A stretch of 64,000 bases of DNA from Ignelater luminosus (lineage: Eukaryota; Arthropoda; Insecta; Coleoptera; Elateridae). The notes beneath the pieces are model-generated. The model saw only the letters and a program-made list of their open reading frames with translations, was not told the DNA's origin and made no database searches. Made by a program: the position numbers and the translations under genes. The DNA is taken from the NCBI GenBank assembly GCA_011009095.1, contig VTPC01000899.1, positions 5,618 through 69,617 on the forward strand. Reading direction: 5' to 3'. Shown here piece by piece: positions 10,532 to 20,602 of the stretch. How positions within the stretch are numbered: position 1 is the first letter of the stretch; each line of letters starts with the position of its first letter.

Positions 10532-13487
10532 GTTGTCCGCAAGTAATTAAAAAACGCAAAAATAAAAATGTGTTTTCTAATGTTAATAATGTCGCACAAA
10601 TTGTTAAACGATGAAAAAGATTTTTGGACAATAAATATGTATAGTGTTAAAAAACTAAGAATCCTATTGTCAGGAATGCACTTAGTTCAAGAGACAAAAA
10701 TTAAAAATCAAAAAACTTCGTTTTAGTTTAGTTAAAGAACTATGTGTTGATCCTTGACGTTACTTACACAGAACGTTGCCTCACAACCATGAACATTATG
10801 TATAAAATAAATTAGGTTTATCCAGTGTTTGGCTATAGAATGCATTAAAATTGAGATATTTAAGGAAAAAAATAAATTTCGGCATTTACTAACTATTGAT
10901 TAAACTGTTTGTGTTGTTTCTTTGTTTTTCAGAAACAAAAACGGAAATCCTTTTGTGATTTATTTTCTACAACCTGATTTTACTTAAGAATTTCTCTTGG
11001 CAAGCAGGATGTTACAATAAATTGATCATGGTATTCCTTAGAAAGTTTTTCTTGAAGATAGTTAAAAATGTGTCACCAAGATAATTTGTATTTGAATTAA
11101 ATTTTTGGTTAAATATCTTTGCCTCTTAAAGATTCTTTTATCAATAGTTAAAATGTTATTAACAAACATTTATATCAAGTTTAATAGCAAAGCGATTAAT
11201 AACGTTGGAATGTTTGAATGACTAGACGGTCATGTTAAGATTGATATTCTTTTGTTTTTAATTGTGCGTAGTATTTATTACAATTATATTACAAAGTGCA
11301 CTGTGAAAATAACTATTCTTGCGGAGATCGGCGCATCGCGATATTGGATAATTTCGTTGTTAAATGGTAAGCTTCCCCTTGAAAATTTTAAAAGTGCACA
11401 TTACGTTGTTCTCTAATTTGTTTTTTATAATACTGACGTAAACATTACATTCTAACTTTAATTAAACAGTTAAATAATTTTAATGATGAAACGTTTTATC
11501 TACAAAAAACAGTTCACGCGAGAAAAAAATGTTGACATGTCGTCCTTGATGTAATTCGTACTGAATATTCAATTCGTTCAATATTATTTTTTTTACCATG
11601 ATACCTACTTTTATAGTATTATAAACATAAACAATACTAATAACATTAATACCATAAGTAAAAAATTTGCACCTCCGAATAAATTTGCAAAAACGCAGCA
11701 TGTTTCGCCCACTGCTGTTTGGGGAACTTTTGCATTATAATTAGCTGATAGACGACCTTACAAATAATAGGTCAAGCTTTGTGTGTATTCTTTGTATTTG
11801 CTTTAAATATCGAATTTAGAAAATCGAGTAAAGGTTATCACGAAAATGCACATGTTGTTGATAAAACACAGCATCAAAACCATTCAATTTTTTTTTCTAA
11901 GAGTGAAAGTAAAAGAGCAAAAGCGAAAGAAATGGTTTCTGGTATTGTGCTTATATGTTTATATAAATAATATAGAAATGTTACGTTTTCTAAAACGTAT
12001 AAAATACAATAATTGTAGCTTAACTAGTTTACTTTTTGTTCATTATTTTTTAAATTATAGTATAATCGTTAATAAACGTATTTAAAATATCTGATTTAGA
12101 TAAACGTATCCGGTTTGCTAAATTCCAGTTTAATCAAATTTTTTATTACAATAAATTAAGAGTACAAAAAAATCATTTGAATACTCTTAACAAAACGATA
12201 GAAATCACAAACGTTTTTGTTTTCGCAAGGCCTACTACGACATATTATAATGTGCATGGCTTGGAGAATCGGGAAAAATGAAAAAATCCAAAAAAATTGT
12301 TTTGTATTTAAAAATTGTGCCTTTTACAACTTTTACCTACGTTGTTATAAGCAAATTTTGCTAAATTGTCCTCTATTAAATTATTCTGCAACCTTTTTAG
12401 GGGCGCTCTGTATAACACATTTAGCACTTACTATCTTAAGTTCCAACCACGAAAGAAAAAGATAAATAAATTGCGCTTTCTAAATGAAACGTCCTTGTCC
12501 AGAAAACCACAAAAATAATAAAAAAAGAGAAATAATGAAGTAGAGGGTGTTCACAAATTTGAATGAAGAATTCCAATAAATGCATCAGATTTGGAAATAC
12601 TTCAGACAAGTTAGTATTGATTTTGCCCAATTTTCTTATTTATCTTGATCTCATTAGTGCCTTTTGGTTTGTATTTTCAGAAAAAAACGTCACATTGTGA
12701 CAGGCTATTGCAAAAGTTTTTTTGCTACTCTTGCTTAAGAAGATTTATAAGCTCTGGTTTTTCGAGATTTGTAACACCCTAGGGTTTTGCATATTCGAAA
12801 AGTTTTGAGAAATCTTCCTGGTTCTTGATTCTTACACATATTTGAGTTCTGCAACAGGTGCACTCGCACAGGGACTACTTGGAGGGAGCACAAAATGCTG
12901 TTCACAAAAAATTATATTTTTAAATTTTTCCGCCTTTCTACTGGGCGGTTTGGCGATTAGATTTTGCCTTACTTAGACCCTAGCTGTCTCTGCTCACCAA
13001 CATGAACATTCGAATGAATGGCAGAACTGATATTTCAACGTGCCTATGTTAACTTGCCTAACTTAGGTTAGGTTGCAGTGTGAATACAGCAACGTAGTCA
13101 CTATACTTGTGTTTTCGCTTATATGTGTTTGTAAAAACAGGTATAGTACAGTAAGATTAGACCAAAAAACACCAAAACCCGAGAATGCAAAAAAAAAGGT
13201 TTCAATATCCCAATGTGTTCATTACTCGTTTCTCTAAATATGTTAAAAAGTTTCCGCGACCAGAACATTGGGGCCCAGGAAGTGTGTTTTCTAAGTTTTT
13301 GCAAATATCTTGGAAACTTTTCAATTTAGAGCTTACCTTACTATATAAACAATTAAAGAAGTTAGCATTTTCTACAAAAAAGGTCTAATGCATCTTTTTG
13401 GTACACTCAGTAGTTCAGGAGATATATAGCTTAGTATAAATCTTATCAAAAATTTATTGTATTATTATTTTTCCACATCTAATTAAT
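10532..13487. other. AT-rich stretch, nothing firmly recognised
   Basis: No gene could be supported. A possible 95-nt exon (11272-11366) is listed separately. At 12401-12414 the minus strand carries a variant of the recurring repeat terminus (ATACAGAGCGCCCC). Confidence 0.5.
11272..11366 (+). CDS. weak possible exon, CpG-rich
   Basis: An acceptor with a T-rich tract ending GTGCGTAG precedes 95 nt that are open in frame 0 and end at a GTAAGC donor. The 3' half holds six CpG in about 45 bases within a very AT-rich region. The translation includes CENNYSCGDRRIAIL. I do not recognise it. It may instead be a fragment of a repeat. Confidence 0.2.
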
Positions 13488-13545
13488 TAAGGGGCCTAAA
13501 AGCAAATTCTTGCGCAGGGCACAGGAATGGCTAGTTGCGGCACTG
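13488..13545. mobile_element. terminus of a hAT element or hAT-MITE
   Basis: The segment reads GGGGCCTAAAAGC, a GC-rich subterminal part with GCGCAGGGCACAGG, then GTTGCGGCACTG. This is the inverted form of a hAT end (CAGTGCCGCAAC). The body would lie to the left. No partner end with a matching 8-bp duplication was found. Confidence 0.55.
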
Positions 13546-13744
13546 ATTTCCGATATACGCCATGTAACTTATTGGTTAGTGCATTGTTAGTACATAAATC
13601 AACAACAAAGACGAGCAGCTTACCTTGAAGATTAGTAGCTAAGAACTATGATACATCAAGGGGTAGCCGCTTCCATTTTTAAATTTTCCAGAACAAGATA
13701 TATGGGGCAGCTGACCCGTATTCTTTCTTAGTTCCCTAAAGAAG

Positions 13745-13830
13745 CTTAAAAGAAGGCGAAGTCCAACATAAACCACCACAGGTAATCTGTTGTAGGACGC
13801 AGCCCGACCTTGGCTTATCGCAGACGACCC
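13745..13830 (+). repeat. short diverged repeat, forward copies
   Basis: Two degenerate units of about 41 bp lie in tandem here, with cores CCACCACAGGTAATC, GTTGTAGGACGC and AGCCCGACCTTGG. Related units occur inverted at 14285-14460. Confidence 0.4.
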
Positions 13831-13834
13831 ATTT

Positions 13835-13962
13835 TAGACCGTTCTCAAAACGTAAAGAGCATGTACGTCATCGCTACTGTGCGCGTAAAACTTTCACCAG
13901 TGGCAGCACAAAAATTTTTTTTCTGGCGATGTGCATGCTCTTTACGTTTTGAGAACGGTCTA
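13835..13962. mobile_element. 128-bp palindromic MITE with ~40-bp arms
   Basis: The left arm starts TAGACCGTTCTCAAAACG and continues TAAAGAGCATGTACGTCATCGC. The right arm ends CGTTTTGAGAACGGTCTA, and the two arms match at nearly every base over about 40 bp. The central loop (about 48 bp) is GC-rich at first and then poly-T. If the element proper is GACCG...CGGTC it is flanked by TA on both sides, as for Tc1/mariner-type MITEs. There is no coding capacity. Confidence 0.8.
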
Positions 13963-14284
13963 GTATTTAGCTCTCCTTAAATGAGAAAAATTAAACGAAG
14001 TCCAAGATTATTCGAAAAAATAAATCTCGTTCCTACTATTGAAAGCTGTCGCAGTTTTTCTCCACTCTCTATATCGGCTTTGGTCTAGCCACGTTACGTT
14101 AAAACGCTCCTAGTTTTTAACCCTTTTGAAATAGAACCGGAAGTGGTCCCTTTTTGTTTTAAACGGGACGGGCTGCGCCCGCCATTAACCATTTTATGAA
14201 AGCATTTGTGCTTGTTATCGTCAATTTCACTTTTCAAATGTAATTGTAAATCATGTTTTTCGTATCGTCATATCGTGGGAAAGT

Positions 14285-14460
14285 TCAGAATCCTACCCCA
14301 GGTCACCTACGGCGACTCAAGGTCAGGCTTAGTCCTTCATTAGCCTTCTTATAAAAAACAAATACAAACGTGATTTAGACTGCATTCTACAACCGACCAC
14401 TTGTGGTGGCCCAAGGTCGGGCTTGGCTTTCCATTATCTTTTTTCATAGAGCTATTAACG
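14285..14460 (-). repeat. short diverged repeat, two inverted copies
   Basis: On the minus strand the units read AGCCCGACCTTGGGCC, CCACAAGTGGTCGGTTG and TAGAATGCAG (copy at 14385-14460) and AAGCCTGACCTTGAG, CGCCGTAGGTGACC and GGTAGGATTCTG (copy at 14285-14360). They match the forward units at 13745-13830, so the palindromic MITE sits between inverted copies. A minus frame (14349-14600) translates part of it as KPSPTLGHHKWSVVEC. I cannot assign this to a family. Confidence 0.4.
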
Positions 14461-14599
14461 GAATCGGGTCGAACTGGGTCTTCCCACACTTGTCTCATAC
14501 TGAAAAAGAGAGCGTAAAAATATGAAGGCGCATTAAATCCTGAAGTCGACTGTGTTTCAGACCATCGAGTTCCAGTGAGCTTAAGAGCCTTCTCCGCCA

Positions 14600-15174
14600 T
14601 TTAGGTAGTTTCACCAGCGTTTTATTAAAAATCAGTCAATCAAGTTTATAATCAAAGGATTGTTATCTAGTGGAAAAGGAAATAATACAGTTTTGCGGAA
14701 GCTTCCTGAGCAATTTTAATTTTAAGAATTTTCATCATCAGCGTCTATTTGTGGTATTTTAAAATATTTGCTGACTATTGAGTGCTTGTATAGCAAAAAT
14801 TGTAAGAAATATGAGAGTTTGCATTGATACCATAATATCAGAATAAGGTCAGTTACAGAATTGTGTGTTTATCCTTAGCATTATTTATTTCGCTGCTGTC
14901 TAGCTTGTTATATTGTTGATTTAGAGATTTAGCTAACTGCCACAAACAAAACTATCAGTCAATATAATGAGAAGTTTTTTTTGTAAACTTGAGCCAGAGC
15001 AAATCATAGATTTGCTATAGTATATAGATAACATTGATAATAATCAACCCAATAATACCCAAATGTTATGAGAATTGTTTTGTAAGCATTTCTAAGTCCA
15101 CATTTGAAAAGAGCAATAACAAGATTCTATTTTTAAAAATCTATCGCAAAAAATACATCTGATTTTTGACCTCT
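14600..15174. other. AT-rich stretch, nothing recognised
   Basis: No coding or RNA signal was seen. Confidence 0.5.
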
Positions 15175-15245
15175 TCGATTTCAGACAGGATTCAGACACG
15201 AATTTTTGTTAAAATGGTCAACCCTCTAACAAATTGAGCTACTAA
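15175..15245 (-). mobile_element. tRNA-like SINE head
   Basis: On the minus strand an A-box-like GTAGCTCAATTTGTTAGAGG (15223-15242) is followed, about 25 bases later, by a B-box-like GTCTGAATCCTGTC (15184-15197). These are RNA polymerase III internal promoter elements in the right order and close to tRNA spacing. The stems do not fold into a proper cloverleaf, so it is a tRNA-derived SINE or tRNA pseudogene. A second B-box-like half (GGTTTGAATCCTG, 15300-15312) lies on the plus strand, and the two share GAATCCTGTC in opposite orientation. Confidence 0.5.
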
Positions 15246-16356
15246 ATTGTTTTCGTACAAAAGCGAATTATTTTCTGGGTATTTTCTATGGTAGCCGCAG
15301 GTTTGAATCCTGTCCGAGGTCGACACTTTCCTTACAGTATGTATTAACTTGGCAAAGATCAAAAATTAAAATATTCAATTTACACCCCTTAAATTTTTTA
15401 TTTCAAGCTCCATTTTGATAAACCATTTTTGAACTAAAACACAGTTGATCATGCTGTAGTAAAGACCAACTACGTATACATGCTAAATAGAAATTCTGAT
15501 TGGGTTGTACTTTAAAGATGAAGAAGTCTGAGTAAAAAGTAATTACTGCATAATACCACTCTGGATTTTGGATTATGTTTGAATTTTGTTTTAAATCAAT
15601 TTCTAGGTGACCTGTTTAACGTAGAATTATCCATATTTAAATTTTTATAAATATTTTTTGCAAAACAAGCACTACACAGAATGAAGAAACTTTTACAAAA
15701 AAATTTTCAATAATATTTTGATGAGTAAGTGTAAATGACCTCAATAGGATGACTTATAGAAAGAAATTCCAAAAAACATCACAATAACGTTTGTCTCACG
15801 CTTAACCCTTATTTCGCAAGCTTTTTAATCGCCCGTTATACGACATAATGATAAAGCAATAAACTTTGACTTTTAAATAGATATACATCAGGAGACATCT
15901 TTGTTAATTTATAAACGCTTGCAGTTGCAACACTAATTTAGGTTAATATTCATTTAATATTTAGTAATAATTACTCAAGTGCTGCTTTTCAATATTGAAA
16001 ATACTATATAAACTGTATAAGAACGAAGTTAAATTATCTACATTGTTTATTGTGTTTATGACCTGTTATCAGAAGTACAGAAATTAGCGGAAGTACAAGA
16101 ATAGAACTGAATCTTATGAAAAGGAAATGTTTAGTAAGTAAACAAATCTAGTTTCATCTAGAAAAAGATGGCGGGATAAAATTTGTTGCATGTTATACAT
16201 TGTACAGTAAAAGAGATGCAGAATTTGCGGTTTTATAAATAATTAGAAAGAATATTATCAAATAATTTTAAATCTTTTTATTTTGTGATAATTTTACTGC
16301 AAAATGTAGCTTAAACATATGTGCTATGACTTTTGTTAAGTCTTTTATTTTATGTA

Positions 16357-16976
16357 TACAGGGTGTTTATGAATGCTTTATTGATAATGCGATTTTAAAT
16401 TCTACCTGTATCCGTTGTTAGCTTGGTGCCTAGGTGCATGTGCATAAACTACAGAAGCTAGCTGTCCAATGAAAAATGTCACGTAGATATAAAGAACGTA
16501 CAGACAAAAACAACATAATAAAGATTAACAATCAGAAACTCTTCTATAGGAAATTTACAACAGATTCACTGCAAATTTCAATCTGAAAATGTCATTGACC
16601 TCTGGTCTTTTATAATAAAAAAGATGCCTTCATCATAGAACCAGTAATTGGATCTCTCCCATAACTTTTCATATAAAACACTGATGGTCACACCTCACAT
16701 ACCAGCTAGGTGCCTTTTAGGCAAATATTTTTCTTAAAGTAACAAAACCTTCGTTTGTCAAACTATAGATCTGTTACATGCCTCATCATCTGTAACTTCT
16801 ATTCTCGTCACCATAACATTCAAACATCTTACACAAAGAGTAAAAAGAATGTTACAAAAAGACTAAATAACCGCTAGTGCCATTATACTAAAATTCCTTG
16901 AATTTGAAATACGCTCACACGTCAGCATTAATTCCTAATCGTCATTAATTTGTTTTTCTAGATGGTATACCCTGTA
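16357..16976. mobile_element. possible 620-bp MITE with TACAGGGTRT ends
   Basis: The left end is TACAGGGTGT (16357-16366) and the right end is ATACCCTGTA (16967-16976), a 10-bp inverted match with one mismatch. A TA dinucleotide flanks each side (16355-16356 and 16977-16978). No open frame of note is inside. The TIR is short, and the same terminus occurs singly elsewhere in the window, so these two could belong to different copies. Confidence 0.4.
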
Positions 16977-17349
16977 TATTTCTACAAATATATACGCAGA
17001 AGTTTTTTCTGATTTCAAGATAATAACGAGTGTTCCAAAAATATTTACGTCAGAGTTAGCTTTGGAACAAAGAACGTATGTCGTTTCGATCGTTTTGATT
17101 GTTACATTTTTATAAATCAGTAACAAAGCAAGATGGTTTTATATTCATAGCCAACCTGACAAATAATAATAATAAGAAATATTAAATAAAAATTTATTGC
17201 CGGATTTCTAGAAACTTGACTTTACTCGAAAACAGTACATCTTGTGAAACACTGTGACAGCACTTTTTGCCCATAATTTATCCATAGATTTTAAAACAGG
17301 CGTTTCTTTTTACCGGCGTATTATAAATTTTTCAAAATGGTATACTTAC

Positions 17350-17538
17350 ACCACTCTACATCTCCGTCGATGAAGACTAGAAAGGTCTGCCTCGAGAAAT
17401 TTTTAGTCGTCTGGTCTTGTCGAGAAATCGCTTTATTCCTTTCGAGAGATTCAAAACTTTTGTCTAACTTTTCTAGTTTTATAGGAATTTTAGAACTGAC
17501 AAAAGTGGCTGACACTGAATTAGCATTTGCATTCTTTT
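17350..17538 (-). CDS. possible 189-nt host exon, protein not recognised
   Basis: On the minus strand the segment follows a strong acceptor (TTCTTGGTTTTCTGAATTTG then TAG) and ends at a strong donor (GTAAGTATACC). It carries 62 complete codons without a stop, phase 2 in and phase 1 out. The peptide runs KNANANSVSATFVSS, then KIPIKLEKLDKSFESLERNK, and ends FLVFIDGDVEW. Its lower half is CpG-rich compared with the flanks, as expected for coding DNA here. I do not recognise a domain. The plus strand is also open over the same span (17337-17567), so a shadow is possible. Further upstream, a minus frame near 17720-17810 contains FKEYLERFKYKALSQFNKN, perhaps part of the same gene or element. Confidence 0.35.
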
Positions 17539-17859
17539 CTACAAATTCAGAAAACCAAGAACATTGACACATAAAAAACGGCAGGAATGTGTGCAGCAGA
17601 TCAGTTTTGTTCGAATCAACTGAGCAATTATGATGACTCTGGCGTATGTGCTTTTTCCGTGAAAATATTTCTATTTCACCATTGTGTACTTCCTATTTAT
17701 CGGTTTTTGTTAAATTGCGAAAGCGCTTTGTACTTAAACCTTTCCAGGTATTCTTTAAAATCGTTAATAGATTTCACAACTGTTTTTTTTTATTGGCAAT
17801 AAACGACTGTTTGAAAGATTTCTGGTATAAACTTAAAGTACATTATGGATAATATATCT

Positions 17860-18400
17860 ACTATTCTTTAAACAATTCAGTGAACTTTATACCTTTTTTC
17901 GATTTTAATATTCTGACGCATTTATTTGTCGATAAAACCCGAAATACACGTAAGTAGAGTGCACAAAATGGGAACTCTACTGATATACTACTACCACGCA
18001 CTAAACTGTAGACCTCACTAATTCATGATTGTTTTAGCCCAAGTATACCTTAAAAGCTTGGCCAAACCCTTGAGTATTTCCAAAGTTCTTAAAATTTCCT
18101 AACTTCTGTTTCTTAAGTTATAGAAGCTTTAGATTAAAGAGAGTTACTCTAATGTTTATAATATTTAAATTCCCGAACTGAATGTTTTCAGATAGGTTCT
18201 TTGTGGTTCTTCTTAGTGGTACATATAAATACCAGAGCAGTAATATGTTCAGATCTGATGCTTTTTACCAAATGCTAACCTTCACACTTTTTAAACTACA
18301 ACTATACTTTAGTAATTGCTAAATTAGTAATTGCATCAGCAAATGATTTTGATTGTGAGCTCTATGGCTGCAAAGAATGAGCAATTATTAAGACCTTGAA
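17860..18400. other. AT-rich stretch, nothing recognised
   Basis: No feature could be supported. Confidence 0.5.
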
Positions 18401-18403
18401 TAA

Positions 18404-18778
18404 ATAAAATTTCAAGGGTTAAGAAGCTGGATAGTATTAGAAGTGTAAGAATAAGGGAGTTATTGGAAGTGGACCCATTGGAGAAAATTATAGAAATTCG
18501 ACAGCTTAGCTGCTGGGGTCATACGGTAAGAATGCCTGAAACAAGACTGACAAAGCAGGAATGGGAAGTTAAAGTTAAGAAAAAAGGGAGGGGGAGATCA
18601 AAGAGAACGTGGCATGACCAAGTGGTAAAGGTTTTGATTAATAAAGGAAGTGAGTGGAACAGTGCAGTTAAGGTGGCTTAAGACAAAAAATGGAAGAAAT
18701 TTATTAAGGATAGTACAAGCTCAACTCACAATCCTCAACACTGAATTGATGAGAATTGGATAAGTAAGTAAGTAAGTG
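18404..18778 (+). mobile_element. 3' end of a non-LTR retrotransposon (LINE)
   Basis: A 5'-truncated LINE copy. The frame at 18417-18681 encodes the C-terminal tail of an ORF2 protein: VKKLDSIRSVRIRELLE, then RQLSCWGHTVRMPETRL (the W-G-H...RM motif typical of insect LINE ORF2 tails), then GRGRSKRTWHDQVVKVL and the final EWNSAVKVA. After one stop the frame continues DKKWKKFIKDSTSSTHNP. The copy ends in a tetranucleotide tail (TAAG)n at 18761-18778, as many RTE/CR1-like elements do. Reverse transcriptase and endonuclease are absent. The clade cannot be fixed from this part alone. Confidence 0.8.
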
Positions 18779-18789
18779 TAAATAAAGCA

Positions 18790-20526
18790 ATAAGCACCAC
18801 GTTTACAGTGGGTAAAAATTGCAAATAGTCCATACTTGCGGTTGTTCCCAACAGACATATCGTAATGCTACCAGTGACGCAACAATTAATTAAGGCCTCC
18901 TCCCGCAAGTCTGTTTTTCTAGGATTTTCAAATAGACATGAAGATTCACCATTTATATATATCTTGTGGGATTCTTTTTCTTTGGGGCCGTTCAGATTTC
19001 AGGAGTTGCGTACTTGGTTGTTATAACAAGAATAAATCATACATTCTCCATGTTTTACAAAAAAAAAGAAACAGGAGTATAGACTATAAATAATTACTTA
19101 TCTATAAGGACATTATGGCCCAGTATAGTCTACTCGATAACAAGTATCGTCTTGAATATAGTAGTAAGTACAAATGTTGACCTTATTTTAAAGCAGTTTG
19201 ATTGTTTAGAATACTTATGCAATCAAAATGTATATTTTTAATCTTGTGCCTTAGTAACCTCTTCATATTATTCTTTTACGCATTACCTTCATTAGTGAAA
19301 TTGTTACAGGAAAAACGAGAATTAGTAACCCAGAGGCGATAACTTATCGTTAACACATAATTTGACATGCCACTTGGCTAACTCAGAAGATCGGAGGCAG
19401 TATGGTTCGGCTGTACACTCCGTAGGTAACTTAATCTTAGATGACAAAGTAGGGAAATGGTCACCAATGATGATAATCGACTGTCCATGAATTGCATAGT
19501 CTCGCTATAAACCAACTATATGGACTTTATGGTTTTGTGGAATTTGTCAATGCTTGCTTCAGACTTAGAGAAGAGGTTGAGCTCAAGTAATACACCTGGT
19601 GTTTTAAAGCTTGCTTTAATATTAAATACTTTATGACAAATAAACACAAGGAGTTTGATGGCCTAGACGGCGGCCACAAAGGTTTTCAAGCTTTCAGTGG
19701 TTTACAGCTAATATTACATATCTGTAAATGCTCCAAACAAAAACATCCAAACACAAGAATGTAGATTAACAATTGTATATTGTCAACAAGATATAAAAAC
19801 AAGATGGTGTACAATTTGTTATTTAGAATCTTTGCAATATTCATATAAACATTTAAACTAATTCATAGAATAAACGAAAGGATCTGACTCCTTTAGTGAA
19901 TGTAACTTAAATAAAAGGGAGTAAACAAAAAACGAAGTGATTTAGCTTAGTATCTGTTGGGCGCATTTACAAATAAATAAATAAATAATGGATTTGCGTT
20001 ATTTGTCTTTGAACGATAGAAAGATTTACAACCAGCAAATAATTTAATTTGCTTTGTGCACAATTGTTTTAAGATGCAGGATGTATACAAGATTGATAGA
20101 CCTCTAGGTCCCCCTGTGAATTCAATGACCAGGTTGTTCAGATTGATGGAAACGAGTAACTTTTTGTGCAATAAATCTTGACTGAAATCAGACAATCTGA
20201 TACTTTTTATAATTTATTGCGTTTATGATTTTAGAGATAAAAGAAAGAAATTGTATTTTGCAGACCGATTTTACCATAAAAAGGGTATTTGATCTGATTT
20301 TTACATTTAACTACCTTCTATTATTTTTAAATTAGGCGATGTTTTCTCACATTTCAGACATGAATATAACCCTTATAATACAACGAAGTAGCTTTTTGTT
20401 ACGAGACGTTACCTGCATGCGTGATTATAACAATGACTTTACAAAATCCAAAACTCCATTAGATTGGCTCTTCATTTTCTTTCATGCTTCTAATGTGGTA
20501 ATTAGTGCTGGCATGAAGTGTGCAAA
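18790..20526. other. AT-rich stretch upstream of the ribozyme, no gene
   Basis: No reverse transcriptase, GIY-YIG or other coding trace that could belong to a Penelope-like element was recognised. The open frame 20339-20650 overlaps the ribozyme and is treated as chance. Confidence 0.45.
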
Positions 20527-20602
20527 CATTGACCGTAGTTATCCTTCACTGATGAGTCCAGACCAAGGACGAAACGGTCGTCTAGAGTTACGATGGTCAA
20601 TG
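20527..20602 (+). ncRNA. hammerhead ribozyme motif, type I
   Basis: The core is complete. CTGATGA lies at 20549-20555, stem II GTCC/GGAC with a 7-base loop at 20556-20570, and GAAA at 20571-20574. A minimal stem III (CG, 2-base loop, CG) is followed by the cleavage triplet GTC ending at 20582. Stem I closes the structure. The inner helix CTTCA (20544-20548) pairs with TAGAG (20583-20587) with one A-C mismatch. Internal loops of 9 and 7 bases, as needed for loop contacts, come next. The outer helix CATTGACC (20527-20534) pairs perfectly with GGTCAATG (20595-20602). Known animal hammerheads with stem III this short occur in Penelope-like elements and similar retroelements, where they act in tandem transcripts. 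The element here is not otherwise identified. Confidence 0.85.

Noticed and set aside
13054-13070. Two units of the insect telomere repeat TTAGG (also as CCTAA at about 42405-42414)
   Set aside because: Only two units at each place, which is expected by chance and common in insect repeats.
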